A stretch of 64,000 bases of DNA from Novosphingobium profundi (lineage in GTDB: Bacteria; Pseudomonadota; Alphaproteobacteria; Sphingomonadales; Sphingomonadaceae): contig NZ_JAIVLF010000001.1 of assembly GCF_020524485.1 (NCBI RefSeq), positions 248,001-312,000 of the forward strand. Reading direction: 5' to 3'. Shown here one piece after another: positions 7,381-15,442 of this stretch. Below the pieces are notes generated by a model. The model ran no database searches. It was not told where the DNA came from and was given only the letters and a program-made list of their open reading frames with translations. Numbering within the stretch: the stretch's first letter is position 1; each line of letters opens with the position of its first letter. A program made the position numbers and the translations under genes.

Positions 7381-9690
7381 ATGGCTCGATCACATCGTCG
7401 CGCGCGCCGCCTGTCCGCATTCCGGGCAGGCACCAGTGCTTTCCTATCCATTGCGGCCGCCTCGCTGGCGCTTCCGGCCTGCGCGCAGGAAGCCACACCG
7501 GCCCAGGCCCAAGCGACTGCCGGTCTGGAGGTGATTACCGTCACCGCGCGCAAGCAGACCGAGGACCTCCAGTCCACGCCGATCTCGATCACCGCTTTCA
7601 GTGCCGAGCGGCTTGAGGCGCAGGGGATCACCCAGATCAACCGCATCCAGGATTTCACGCCCAACCTGACCTTTGCCAACGTCCCCTCGAACAGCGGCAT
7701 TGCCTCGAACGCGGCGGTCTACATCCGCGGCATCGGCCAGAGCGACTTCGCGCCGACCACCGAGCCGGGAGTGGGCATCTACATCGACGGGGTCTACCTC
7801 GGGCGCACGGCGGGCGGCGTGTTCGACCTCATCGACGTGGCCTCGGTCGAGGTTCTGCGCGGGCCGCAGGGCACGCTGTTCGGGCGCAACACGGTTGGCG
7901 GCGCGATCAACCTGACAACGATCCAGCCCGACGAGACGCTGCGGGTGAAGGCCGATGCCAAGTACGGCACCGATAACCTCGTAAACCTGCGCGCGATGAT
8001 TTCGGGCCCCCTGACCGAAGGTCTCTACGCCAAGATCTCGGGCGGGCTGTTCAGCCAGGACGGCTATGTCGATGCGCCTGAACTGGGCACTACGTTCGGC
8101 AACAAGGACAGCAAGATGGTGCGCGGCGCGCTGCGCTTCGCACCTGTCGGCAGCCGCCTCGACGTGACGCTGGCCGCCGACTACACCCGCGACAAGAGCA
8201 ATGGCGCCCCGGTTGTCGTGACTGGCATGGACCCGAACGCGGTGGACGGCTTTGCCGTGCTCAACAACCTCATCGCCAGCGGCATGACCGATCCCGGTTA
8301 TTGCCTGACCCCGGCGCAGGCGAACAACACCGCCTGCTACAACTCGCGCCTATTCAGCCGCGACACCAACTACTCGACTGGAGAGACGTTCTCGGACCTG
8401 GAACTGTGGTCGGCCTCGCTGACCGTGTCCTATGACCTCACCGACGAGATCGAGATCAAGTCGATCAGCGCCTGGCGCCGCATCAACGGCACCTTCGCGC
8501 AGGACCGCGACGGCTCGAACCTCGACATCAACTACGTCTACGACGACTTCAAGCAGAAGCAGTTCAGCCAGGAACTGCAGCTGGTGGGGAGCGCGCTGGA
8601 CGGTCGGCTCAACTGGGTCACGGGCCTCTACTACTTCACCGAGTCCGGGCGCGACATCAACCCGATCGACTTCCTCGTCGTCCACGCCCAGTCGGGCGGC
8701 TATTATGACTACGAGAACTGGGCTGGCTTTGCGCAACTCGGCTACGAGGTCGTCGATGGCCTGACCCTGACCGGCGGGCTTCGCTACACCGACGACAAGA
8801 AGTCGTTCCTGCCCGATCAGTACGTGATCGAGGGTCTGGCCCCGTTCGTGACGCTCCCTCCCGGCACGCGCCTTGCGCCGTATGAGTGGGCCGACAACAA
8901 CGTCCAGAAGTGGACGCCGATGGTCAATGCGTCCTGGGAAGCGACGCCCGACCTCATGCTCTACGCGACCTATTCGCAGGGCTTCAAGGGCGGCGGCTAT
9001 ACCCAGCGTGTCTTCCCGCCCGAGGAATCGCTGCCCAGCTTCCGTCCTGAAACGGTCGATTCCTACGAAGCCGGCTTCAAGCTCATGGCGCTCAACAACA
9101 TGCTGCGCCTCAACGGTTCGGCCTATTATGCCGACTACAACGACATGCAGCTGCTGGTCGCCGATGCGACCCGTGTCGGCCCCTTCTTCACCAACGCGGG
9201 CAAGGCACGCATCCAGGGCTTTGAACTGGAGACCAACTTCGCGCCGGGCAATGGCATTCGCCTCAACGCGGCGCTCGGCCTGACCGATGCCGACTACAAG
9301 GAACTGAACGAGGGCGTGCAGGGGCTCACTCTCGACAGCAAGTTCGTGTTCGTCTCCAAGTGGACGGCCAGCGCGTCGGGCGAGAAGGACTTCGACCTTG
9401 GCACTTCGGGCACGCTCACGCCGCACGTCGACTGGTCCTACCGCTCGGGCTTCTTCACCAATGCGAACGGCATCAACACGCCCGAACTCTACCAGCCGGG
9501 CTACAGCCTGTTCAACGCGAACCTGCGCTGGCGCGATGCGGACGAGCACCTCTCGCTGACGCTGGGCATCGACAATATCGGCGACAAGAAGTTCCGTATC
9601 TTCGGCGACTACCAGCCCTCCTTCGGCTTCTTCATGCAGGGCTTCGACCGCGGCCGACAGTACTACGCCAAGCTCGGGTACGCGTTCTGA
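7381..9690 (+). CDS. TonB-dependent outer-membrane receptor
   Basis: This 769-residue outer-membrane protein has a signal peptide ending near ALPACAQE. Its plug domain contains the VFDLIDVASVEVLRGPQGTL segment and then FGRNTVGGAINL, followed by a long beta-barrel ending in an aromatic residue (KLGYAF), as outer-membrane barrels do. An AGGGGG ribosome site precedes the ATG. The sphingomonad plug style suggests an organic substrate rather than a siderophore. The downstream Tat-exported GMC dehydrogenase genes start inside its stop codon (TGATG), so the imported molecule may be a sugar, glycoside or alcohol oxidised in the periplasm (inference). Confidence 0.95.
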   Translation: MARSHRRARRLSAFRAGTSAFLSIAAASLALPACAQEATPAQAQATAGLEVITVTARKQTEDLQSTPISITAFSAERLEAQGITQINRIQDFTPNLTFANVPSNSGIASNAAVYIRGIGQSDFAPTTEPGVGIYIDGVYLGRTAGGVFDLIDVASVEVLRGPQGTLFGRNTVGGAINLTTIQPDETLRVKADAKYGTDNLVNLRAMISGPLTEGLYAKISGGLFSQDGYVDAPELGTTFGNKDSKMVRGALRFAPVGSRLDVTLAADYTRDKSNGAPVVVTGMDPNAVDGFAVLNNLIASGMTDPGYCLTPAQANNTACYNSRLFSRDTNYSTGETFSDLELWSASLTVSYDLTDEIEIKSISAWRRINGTFAQDRDGSNLDINYVYDDFKQKQFSQELQLVGSALDGRLNWVTGLYYFTESGRDINPIDFLVVHAQSGGYYDYENWAGFAQLGYEVVDGLTLTGGLRYTDDKKSFLPDQYVIEGLAPFVTLPPGTRLAPYEWADNNVQKWTPMVNASWEATPDLMLYATYSQGFKGGGYTQRVFPPEESLPSFRPETVDSYEAGFKLMALNNMLRLNGSAYYADYNDMQLLVADATRVGPFFTNAGKARIQGFELETNFAPGNGIRLNAALGLTDADYKELNEGVQGLTLDSKFVFVSKWTASASGEKDFDLGTSGTLTPHVDWSYRSGFFTNANGINTPELYQPGYSLFNANLRWRDADEHLSLTLGIDNIGDKKFRIFGDYQPSFGFFMQGFDRGRQYYAKLGYAF

Positions 9691-10223
9691 TGGTGGGGGC
9701 GGACACACACACCGGCCTTGCACGGCGCGAGGTCCTGAGGGGGATCGCGCTGGGCGCGCTTCTTCCCGCCCTGGGAGGGCTGGCCGCGCCGCTGCATGCG
9801 GCTGAGCTGGACGCTGAGGGCCCAGGCGAGCGGGAAACCAGCGCGGCGCTGCTACGCCAGATGTTCCCGCACGCGGCTTTCGCGCCCGCCTTCTACGACG
9901 AGATGGCGGGGCGCTATCTGGAGGAACTGGCCGCGCGTCCCGAAGCACTCGCCGAGCATCGCCGGGGCCTTGCTCTGCTCGATGCTTCCTACATCGCTCC
10001 CTTCGCGCAGCTTCCCGCCGTCATCCAGCGCGCGCTGGTGGCGCGGGTCGACCAGGAGCCGTTCTTTACCGCCTACCTCATGCGCGGGGCCGAACTCGTC
10101 TACCGCGACGCGCGGGTCTGGGACGCGCTCGGCTACGAGGGTTCCTCGGTTGAATACGGCGGTTATCTCGACCGGGGCTTCGACGACATCGACTGGCTGC
10201 CGGGTGCAGGAGAGATGCAGTGA
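9690..10223 (+). CDS. Tat-exported gluconate 2-dehydrogenase subunit 3 family protein
   Basis: This 177-residue protein has a twin-arginine type leader (ARREVLRGIALGALLPALGG) and the short helical body typical of the small subunit of membrane or periplasmic GMC dehydrogenases. In characterised complexes such as FAD glucose dehydrogenase, this subunit carries the Tat signal and co-exports the FAD subunit, which lacks one. Here the FAD subunit follows in a GTGA overlap. The start at 9690 is chosen because it overlaps the receptor stop as TGATG and gives the complete Tat signal. Confidence 0.8.
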   Translation: MVGADTHTGLARREVLRGIALGALLPALGGLAAPLHAAELDAEGPGERETSAALLRQMFPHAAFAPAFYDEMAGRYLEELAARPEALAEHRRGLALLDASYIAPFAQLPAVIQRALVARVDQEPFFTAYLMRGAELVYRDARVWDALGYEGSSVEYGGYLDRGFDDIDWLPGAGEMQ

Positions 10224-11773
10224 CGACCTATTCGCTGGATGACAGTTCGGTTTTTGTGGTGATCGGGTCGGGCGCGGGCGGCGGCGTGCTCTCGCGCGAG
10301 CTGGCGAGCCGGGGGCACAAGGTGGTCTGCCTGGAGGCCGGGCCCCGCCTGACGCTTGGCGATATCGTCAACGACGAGACCGAGATGTTCAACAAGCTCA
10401 CCTGGCTCGACCCGCGCATGGCGACCGGCAAGCCCGATCCCAGGTTCCCGGTCTGGGGCTGCAAGACGGTGGGCGGCACGACCATGCACTGGACCGGGGC
10501 CTGCCCGCGCTTCGAACCGCACGAGATGCGCGCGCGCAGCACCTATGGCGATATGCCCGACACCACGCTGGTCGATTGGCCGGTCAGTCCCGAGGACATG
10601 GCGCCCTGGTACGACAAGGCCGAGATGCGCATGGGGGTGACCGGCACACACGGCAATCCGCACCTGCCGCCCGGCAACAACTACAAGGTCCTGGAAGCGG
10701 GCGCGCGCAAGTGCGGCTATACCGACATGGACACCCACAACATGGCGATCAACTCGGTCGCGCGCGATGGCCGTCCCCATTGCCGCCAGCTGGGCTTCTG
10801 CACCTCGGGCTGCGCGCTCGGCGCCAAGTGGTCGACGCTCTACACCGAGATCCCGGCCGCCGAGGAAACCGGCAATTTCGAGCTGCGCCCCGGGTGCATG
10901 GTGACAGGACTCGAGGTCGGCGAGGACGGACGTATTGCTTCGGTCACGTACCTCCATGAAGGGCAGAGCATCACGCAGAAGGCGCGCGCGGTCTCGATCG
11001 CGGGTAACGTGGTGGAGACCACCCGGCTCCTTCTCAACAACCGCTCCGAGCGCCATCCGGACGGGCTTGCCAATTCGAGTGGCCTCGTCGGGCGCAACTA
11101 CATGCGCCACTTCACGATCCAGGTCATGGGGGTGATGCCGGGCAAGGTCCATTTCTACCGCCAGACCCACCTGGCAGGCGTCGTGCGCGACGAACGCGCG
11201 CACCGGCCCGAGCGCGGCTTTGCCGGGGGCTTCCTCATCTCCACGGTGCCCTTCACGCCCGAGGTCCTGGCCAAGAACATGCTGGTCGGCGGCTGGGGAC
11301 GGGATCTCACCCGGGTGCTCGACAAGTACGAGTACCTCGCAGGGATGCTGCTCACGGGCGAGGACCCGCCCCAGCATTCCAACGCGATCACGCTGCACCC
11401 CGAGGCGCGTGACGCCAACGGCCTGCCGGTCCCGGTGATCCACTACGAGGACCATCCCAATACCATCGCGATGAAGGAATACGCCTGGAAGGCGGGCCGC
11501 CGCATCTACGAGGCGATGGGCGCCGAAGAGATCGTGGAGATGGGCGATTACATCCCCGCCACCCACAACATGGGCACCGCGCGCATGGGCGAAGACCCCA
11601 AGGCCAGCGTGTGTACCCCCTATGGACGCACCCACGATGTCGCCAATCTCTTCGTCTCGGACGGCAGCCTGTTCCCCACTGCGGGCGGCTGCAACCCGAC
11701 GCTCACCATCGTGGCGCTGGCCATGCGCCAGGCCCAGCACATCGATGGCGAACTTCGCGCCGGCCGTCTCTGA
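10220..11773 (+). CDS. GMC-family FAD oxidoreductase, catalytic subunit
   Basis: This 517-residue protein has an N-terminal FAD/ADP-binding GSGAGGG motif followed by CLEAGP. The C-terminal GMC signature is THNMGTARMG, then SDGSLFPTAGGCNPTLTIVAL, with the catalytic His/Asn region at GGCNPTLT. It has no signal peptide of its own and starts with GTG overlapping the Tat-bearing subunit 3 gene, so it is probably exported as a folded partner. Family members oxidise C-OH groups of gluconate, glucose, sorbose or glycosides (C3). No triple-haem cytochrome follows; the only nearby cytochrome c is the monohaem protein at 2734-3141. Confidence 0.88.
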   Translation: MTTYSLDDSSVFVVIGSGAGGGVLSRELASRGHKVVCLEAGPRLTLGDIVNDETEMFNKLTWLDPRMATGKPDPRFPVWGCKTVGGTTMHWTGACPRFEPHEMRARSTYGDMPDTTLVDWPVSPEDMAPWYDKAEMRMGVTGTHGNPHLPPGNNYKVLEAGARKCGYTDMDTHNMAINSVARDGRPHCRQLGFCTSGCALGAKWSTLYTEIPAAEETGNFELRPGCMVTGLEVGEDGRIASVTYLHEGQSITQKARAVSIAGNVVETTRLLLNNRSERHPDGLANSSGLVGRNYMRHFTIQVMGVMPGKVHFYRQTHLAGVVRDERAHRPERGFAGGFLISTVPFTPEVLAKNMLVGGWGRDLTRVLDKYEYLAGMLLTGEDPPQHSNAITLHPEARDANGLPVPVIHYEDHPNTIAMKEYAWKAGRRIYEAMGAEEIVEMGDYIPATHNMGTARMGEDPKASVCTPYGRTHDVANLFVSDGSLFPTAGGCNPTLTIVALAMRQAQHIDGELRAGRL

Positions 11774-11790
11774 TCCGCAAGCTCGAGCCT

Positions 11791-11825
11791 GCCCGCCGCG
11801 CACCCTTGCGCGGCGGGCTCTTTCG
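11791..11825 (+). terminator. Rho-independent-like terminator after the GMC gene
   Basis: A perfect 11-bp stem GCCCGCCGCGC / GCGCGGCGGGC with a 6-nt loop is followed by TCTTT. It sits between the GMC gene and the convergent MarR gene. Confidence 0.65.
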
Positions 11826-11855
11826 GCGCGGTTTCGGGGCGGCTTCCCGTGTGGC

Positions 11856-12302
11856 CTAGAGCACGATGTTGCGGGTTATGGTGCGCAGCAAACGGTTGAG
11901 GCTGGCGACGTCCCTGGCCGAAACCCCCTCGAAGGTGCGCGCGTAGATCCGGTTCGCGGCGGCCCAGGCCTCGCGGCTGGCGGCTTCGCCCTCGGGCGTC
12001 AGGCGCACCTCGGTCACGCGCTGGTCGCTGGGACGCGGCGCGCAGGCCACCAGGCCGTCGCTTTCCATGCGCTTGATGATCTTCGTCATGGTCGGAAGCT
12101 TGGCAATCGCGTGGTCGGCGATCTCGCTGACGCTCAGGCGTTCGCGGTCGCGCAGCGCCATGAGCACGCGCCACTGCGCAACGTCGAGGCCGATGGGTTT
12201 GAGGGCAAGCTCCATCTGCTGGAGATAGCGTCCGGAGAAGCGGGTGAGCCAGTAGAACGGCCACTCTTCCATGTTGAAGTCTGTCTCGCCGCCTGCATCC
12301 AT
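11856..12302 (-). CDS. MarR family regulator, IacR-like copy 1
   Basis: This 148-residue winged-helix regulator starts MDAGGETDFNMEEWPFYWLTR. The DNA-binding region is LSVSEIADHAIAKLPTMTKIIKRMESDGLV, with the wing RPSDQRVTEVRLT. I place the start at 12302 because a GAGAGAG ribosome site lies about 10 bases upstream and because the second MarR (16277-16741) shares the WPFYWLTR N-terminus; a longer frame to 12371 is open but less likely. It is divergent from the iacA-like operon and carries the same operator-like sequence upstream as its paralogue. Characterised IacR proteins are MarR repressors that respond to indole-3-acetate. Confidence 0.85.
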   Translation of the reverse strand: MDAGGETDFNMEEWPFYWLTRFSGRYLQQMELALKPIGLDVAQWRVLMALRDRERLSVSEIADHAIAKLPTMTKIIKRMESDGLVACAPRPSDQRVTEVRLTPEGEAASREAWAAANRIYARTFEGVSARDVASLNRLLRTITRNIVL

Positions 12303-12442
12303 CGCTTGGTACTCTCTCTGGCGCGGCCAGCGGCCTGCGCGTGCCTGGCGGATCGAGGCGGGCGGACGCATTCGCGCCGGGGCCGTTCCCTCCTCGCCCA
12401 GACTTTGCCCTATCCCGGAGCGAGCCGTGAGACAACGCGAAT

Positions 12443-12464
12443 AATAGTTGACTATTCAAGTAAT
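12443..12464. promoter_or_regulatory. MarR operator-like element, copy 1
   Basis: AATAGT-TG-ACTATT forms an inverted repeat (12443-12456), followed by CAAGTAAT. The same 22-bp arrangement recurs at 16757-16778 with 19 of 22 positions identical. It lies between the divergent MarR and iacA-like genes and overlaps TTGACT (12448-12453), which could be a -35 box with TAGCAT (12472-12477) as -10 for rightward transcription. The remainder of the 12303-12599 gap shows no gene. Confidence 0.65.
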
Positions 12465-12599
12465 GTTCTCGTAGCATTCCAGCAAGGCCGGGATGACGTC
12501 GGTCCTTCTGAAACTACGCGGGTCACGATACCTCCACCGCCGCGGGCGCACCCCTTCCGGGCTGCGGGGCGGCGCGAACTCCAGCTTGGGGAGCGCTAG

Positions 12600-13763
12600 A
12601 TGAACCAGATGAAATGCCTTGATCCCACCACGGCCGAGGCCGACCTGATTGCCCTGCCGGACGATTTCCTCGCGGACCTGCGCGCGCGCCGCGCCGAGTT
12701 TGCAAAGCTCGGCCAGTTGCCGCGCGACGTGGTTGAACGCCTGCGCGAGCTGGGGGTCTACCGGGCGCTCGTTGCGCGCCGCTATGGCGGCATGGAAGCC
12801 TCGCCCGGCGCCTTTCTCAAGGTGATCGAGAAGCTGTCGCAGGCCGATGGATCGGTAGGCTGGGTGGCGAGCTTCGGCGTCTCGAGCATGTATCTGGCCG
12901 CCTTGCCCGCTGCGACGCTCGATACGATCTATGCCGAGGGTCCGGATGTGATCTTTGCAGGGGCGCTGTTCCCCCCACAGGCGGCCGAGCGGACCCCGGA
13001 TGGCCTGCGGATCTCGGGGCGCTGGCCGTTCGGCAGCGGCTCGACCGGGGCCGACCTCATCGGCGTGGGCATCAAGGTCGCGGACGCGGCCGGGGCGGGC
13101 TTGCCGCGCATGGCGGTGATGCCCGCCGACAAGGCCCGGATCGAGCCGAACTGGGATGTCATTGGCCTGCGCGGAACGGGGAGCCATGACATCGTTGTCG
13201 ACGAGGCTCTCGTGGCCGAAGACTGGACGTTCGTGCGCGGCAGCGCGCCCAATCTCGATACGCCGCTCTACCGCTACCCCGCGATGGCGCTGGCCGCGCA
13301 GGTGCTGGCCGTGGTCGGGATCGGGGTGGCGCGCGCCGCGCTCGACGAGATCGCGGCCATGGCGGCGGGGCGCGGCTCGATCACCGGGGCGCCCAAGCTG
13401 GCCGAACGCGCGTACGTGCAGTCCGAGATCGCCAAGGCCGAGGCGAGCCTGCGTTCGGCGCGCGCGTTCTTCTACGAGGCAACCGAGGATGCCTGGGCGA
13501 CCCTGTGCAGCGGAGAAGAGGCCAGCCGCGAGCAGGCGATGCGCCTGCGCCTTGCGTCCAGCCACGTCGCGCGCACGGGCTGCGATGTCGCGCAGATGGC
13601 GCTGCGCCTGTCGGGCACGGCGGGCATCTACAGCGACCATCCGCTCGCCGCCTACCTCCATGATGCGACCGTTGTTGCGCAGCATGCCTTCCTCTCCGAG
13701 GGGACATGGCAGAGCGCGGGGCGTGTCGCGCTCGGCCTCGATGCGCCGGCCGGTTACCCCTGA
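12600..13763 (+). CDS. iacA: Flavin-dependent monooxygenase, indole-3-acetate hydroxylase (IacA-like)
   Basis: This 387-residue protein has an acyl-CoA-dehydrogenase fold but the features of group D two-component flavin monooxygenases (HsaA, HpaH, IacA/IifC type), such as SQADGSVGWVASFG, GRWPFGSGSTGADLIG and WDVIGLRGTGSHDIVV. It would use reduced flavin from the reductase encoded at 14930-15442 to hydroxylate the indole ring, the first step of the iac pathway. A GGGGAG ribosome site supports the start. It heads an operon of four genes. The symbol rests on the matching set of neighbours (RHO pair, SDR, flavin reductase, amidase, SnoaL-like, MarR). HsaA-like activity on another aromatic is the main alternative. 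Confidence 0.82.
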   Translation: MNQMKCLDPTTAEADLIALPDDFLADLRARRAEFAKLGQLPRDVVERLRELGVYRALVARRYGGMEASPGAFLKVIEKLSQADGSVGWVASFGVSSMYLAALPAATLDTIYAEGPDVIFAGALFPPQAAERTPDGLRISGRWPFGSGSTGADLIGVGIKVADAAGAGLPRMAVMPADKARIEPNWDVIGLRGTGSHDIVVDEALVAEDWTFVRGSAPNLDTPLYRYPAMALAAQVLAVVGIGVARAALDEIAAMAAGRGSITGAPKLAERAYVQSEIAKAEASLRSARAFFYEATEDAWATLCSGEEASREQAMRLRLASSHVARTGCDVAQMALRLSGTAGIYSDHPLAAYLHDATVVAQHAFLSEGTWQSAGRVALGLDAPAGYP

Positions 13764-13815
13764 TTTTCCGCGCGTCTGCCGCGCCTGCTCCCACCGCTGA
13801 AGGATACCTGATACG

Positions 13816-14181
13816 ATGACCGATACGCCCCCCGCAAAGCCCATCCGCACGCTGTTCTGCGCCGCCGTCCTGCAGAATTTCTTCGATCTTCCCGCCAGCG
13901 AGATCGGCAAGGTCTGGGCTGGCGTTGCCGAGATGCTAAAGGGCATTCGCGATCTGCCCGGCGTCAACGTGCTTGGCACCCTCGACGATGACGAGACGAT
14001 GGTGGGCACCTCGCCCACCGGCTGGCCCTGGACGTTCTACATCCTGGCCGACGTGCCCGACCGCGAGACCGCGATTGCCGCGTGCAACCTCTTCCGCACG
14101 GTCGAGGTCGGCGAATACCGGCTGTGGAAGTACATGCGCGTCGAGGCGCGCCTTGGCCGCGAACTGGTAATCCCGGAATGA
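13816..14181 (+). CDS. iacB: Small conserved protein, IacB-like
   Basis: This 121-residue soluble protein has no signal peptide or membrane segment. It contains an alpha/beta ferredoxin-like pattern (LFCAAVLQ..., NVLGTLDDDETMVGTSPTGWPWTFYILADV, YRLWKYMRVEARLG). I do not recognise a catalytic motif. Its position between the iacA-like monooxygenase and the iacE-like SDR matches the small unassigned IacB of known auxin clusters; the symbol is by position and size only. AAGGA precedes the start by 10 bases, and the stop overlaps the next gene as ATGA, so it is clearly translated with the pathway. Confidence 0.6.
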   Translation: MTDTPPAKPIRTLFCAAVLQNFFDLPASEIGKVWAGVAEMLKGIRDLPGVNVLGTLDDDETMVGTSPTGWPWTFYILADVPDRETAIAACNLFRTVEVGEYRLWKYMRVEARLGRELVIPE

Positions 14182-14933
14182 GCGGCGCCGACGGCCAACG
14201 CACCGTTCTCGTGACGGGCGGGGCGAAGGGGCTGGGCGAGTACCTCGTGCGCGCCTTCTTCGCCGCCGGTTACCGGGTCTGCGTGAGCGACGTCGATGGC
14301 AAGGGCGCAGCCGATCTTGCCGCCCAGCTTGACCCGCAAGGGGAGCGTGCCTTCGGGCTCGCCCTCGATGTGCGCGACCCCGAAGCCTTCGCCGCGGCGC
14401 AGACGCGCATGCTGGAGGCGTGGGGGTGCATCGATGTTCTCGTCAACAACGCGGTCGTCACCCGCGCGCAGCCGGTGCTGGAGATCGACCCCGACGACTT
14501 CGACGCGGTGGTCGGCGTCAACTTGCGCGGCACGTTCGTGGGCTGCCAGGTCCTGGGCCGTCATTTCCGCGAGGTCGGCGCCGGACGCATCGTCAACATC
14601 GCCTCGCTGGCCGGGCAGAACGGCGGCACGGCGACCGGCGCGCACTATGCCGCTTCCAAGGGCGGGATCATAACGCTGACCAAGGTCTTCGCACGGGATC
14701 TCGGGCCGTTCGGAGTGACGGTCAACGCCATTGCGCCCGGACCGCTCGACCTGCCCTCGGTCCACGCGCTGGTACCGCCCGACAAGCTGGAAGGCATTGT
14801 CGCGGGCATTCCGGTGCGCGCTTTGGGCGCGCCGGGCTATGTCGCGCGCACCGCTGTCCACCTGGCAGACCCGGAGGCGCACTTTGCGAACGGGGCGACC
14901 TGGGACATCAACGGCGGGCTCAACATGCGATGA
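14178..14933 (+). CDS. iacE: Short-chain dehydrogenase/reductase (IacE-like)
   Basis: This 251-residue classical SDR has the cofactor motif TGGAKGLG (residues 13-20), NNAV structural motif, catalytic Ser in NIASLAG, YAASK (Tyr/Lys), and the typical C-terminal GATWDINGGLNMR. It overlaps both neighbours by 4 nt (ATGA), and this overlap fixes the start at 14178 although a longer frame is open. In the iac pathway the SDR is thought to act on the hydroxylated oxindole-acetate intermediate before ring dioxygenation. The acidic residue after beta-2 (SDVDG) suggests NAD preference (inference). Confidence 0.85.
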   Translation: MSGADGQRTVLVTGGAKGLGEYLVRAFFAAGYRVCVSDVDGKGAADLAAQLDPQGERAFGLALDVRDPEAFAAAQTRMLEAWGCIDVLVNNAVVTRAQPVLEIDPDDFDAVVGVNLRGTFVGCQVLGRHFREVGAGRIVNIASLAGQNGGTATGAHYAASKGGIITLTKVFARDLGPFGVTVNAIAPGPLDLPSVHALVPPDKLEGIVAGIPVRALGAPGYVARTAVHLADPEAHFANGATWDINGGLNMR

Positions 14934-15442
14934 GCGCTCCCGTCGAACCGCAGCTGTTCCGTGCCGCCATGGCGCAGCTCGCTGCAGCGGTGAACATCGT
15001 CACCACCGATGGCCCGGCGGGCCGTTACGGGATCACCGTTTCGGCGGTGTGCAGCGTCTCCGATACGCCCGCTTCGCTGCTTGTCTGCGTCAACCAGGCG
15101 TCGCGGATGCGCGCACTCGTGGAGGCGAACGGGGTGCTGGTCGTCAACGTGCTGACGCCTGCGCACCGGGACCTGTGCTCCCGGTTCGCAACCCCGGGGC
15201 TTGGCGAGGCAGAGCGCTTCGCGGCAAGCGACTGGCAGGTCATGGCCAACGGCGCGCCGGGGCTGGAGGGGGCGCTGGTGCGTTTGGCCTGCCGTCTCGT
15301 GCAGGTCTGCGAGGTGGGCACCCACGCGGTGGTCATGGCCGAGGTCGAGCAAGTCGTCCTTGGCGCGGGGGACGAGGGGGCGGTGGAAGGCCTCGTCTAC
15401 TTCGACAGGGCCTTCCACCAGGTGCCGCTCAGAGCGGGGTGA
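14930..15442 (+). CDS. iacG: NAD(P)H:flavin oxidoreductase, monooxygenase reductase component (IacG-like)
   Basis: This 170-residue protein of the flavin-reductase-like (HpaC/HsaB) split-barrel family has characteristic segments RAAMAQLAAAVNIVTTDG and GRYGITVSAVCSVSDTPASLLVCVN, with a C-terminal GLVYFDRAFHQV. It supplies reduced FMN/FAD to the oxygenase encoded at 12600-13763. The start is fixed by the ATGA overlap with the SDR gene. It ends the rightward operon, and its last 14 bases overlap the end of the convergent hydratase gene. Confidence 0.87.
   Translation: MSAPVEPQLFRAAMAQLAAAVNIVTTDGPAGRYGITVSAVCSVSDTPASLLVCVNQASRMRALVEANGVLVVNVLTPAHRDLCSRFATPGLGEAERFAASDWQVMANGAPGLEGALVRLACRLVQVCEVGTHAVVMAEVEQVVLGAGDEGAVEGLVYFDRAFHQVPLRAG

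Noticed and set aside
5892..7700. 602-codon minus-strand open frame across the amidase and TonB receptor start
   Set aside because: No recognisable motif and it crosses an intergenic region; a GC-driven shadow frame.
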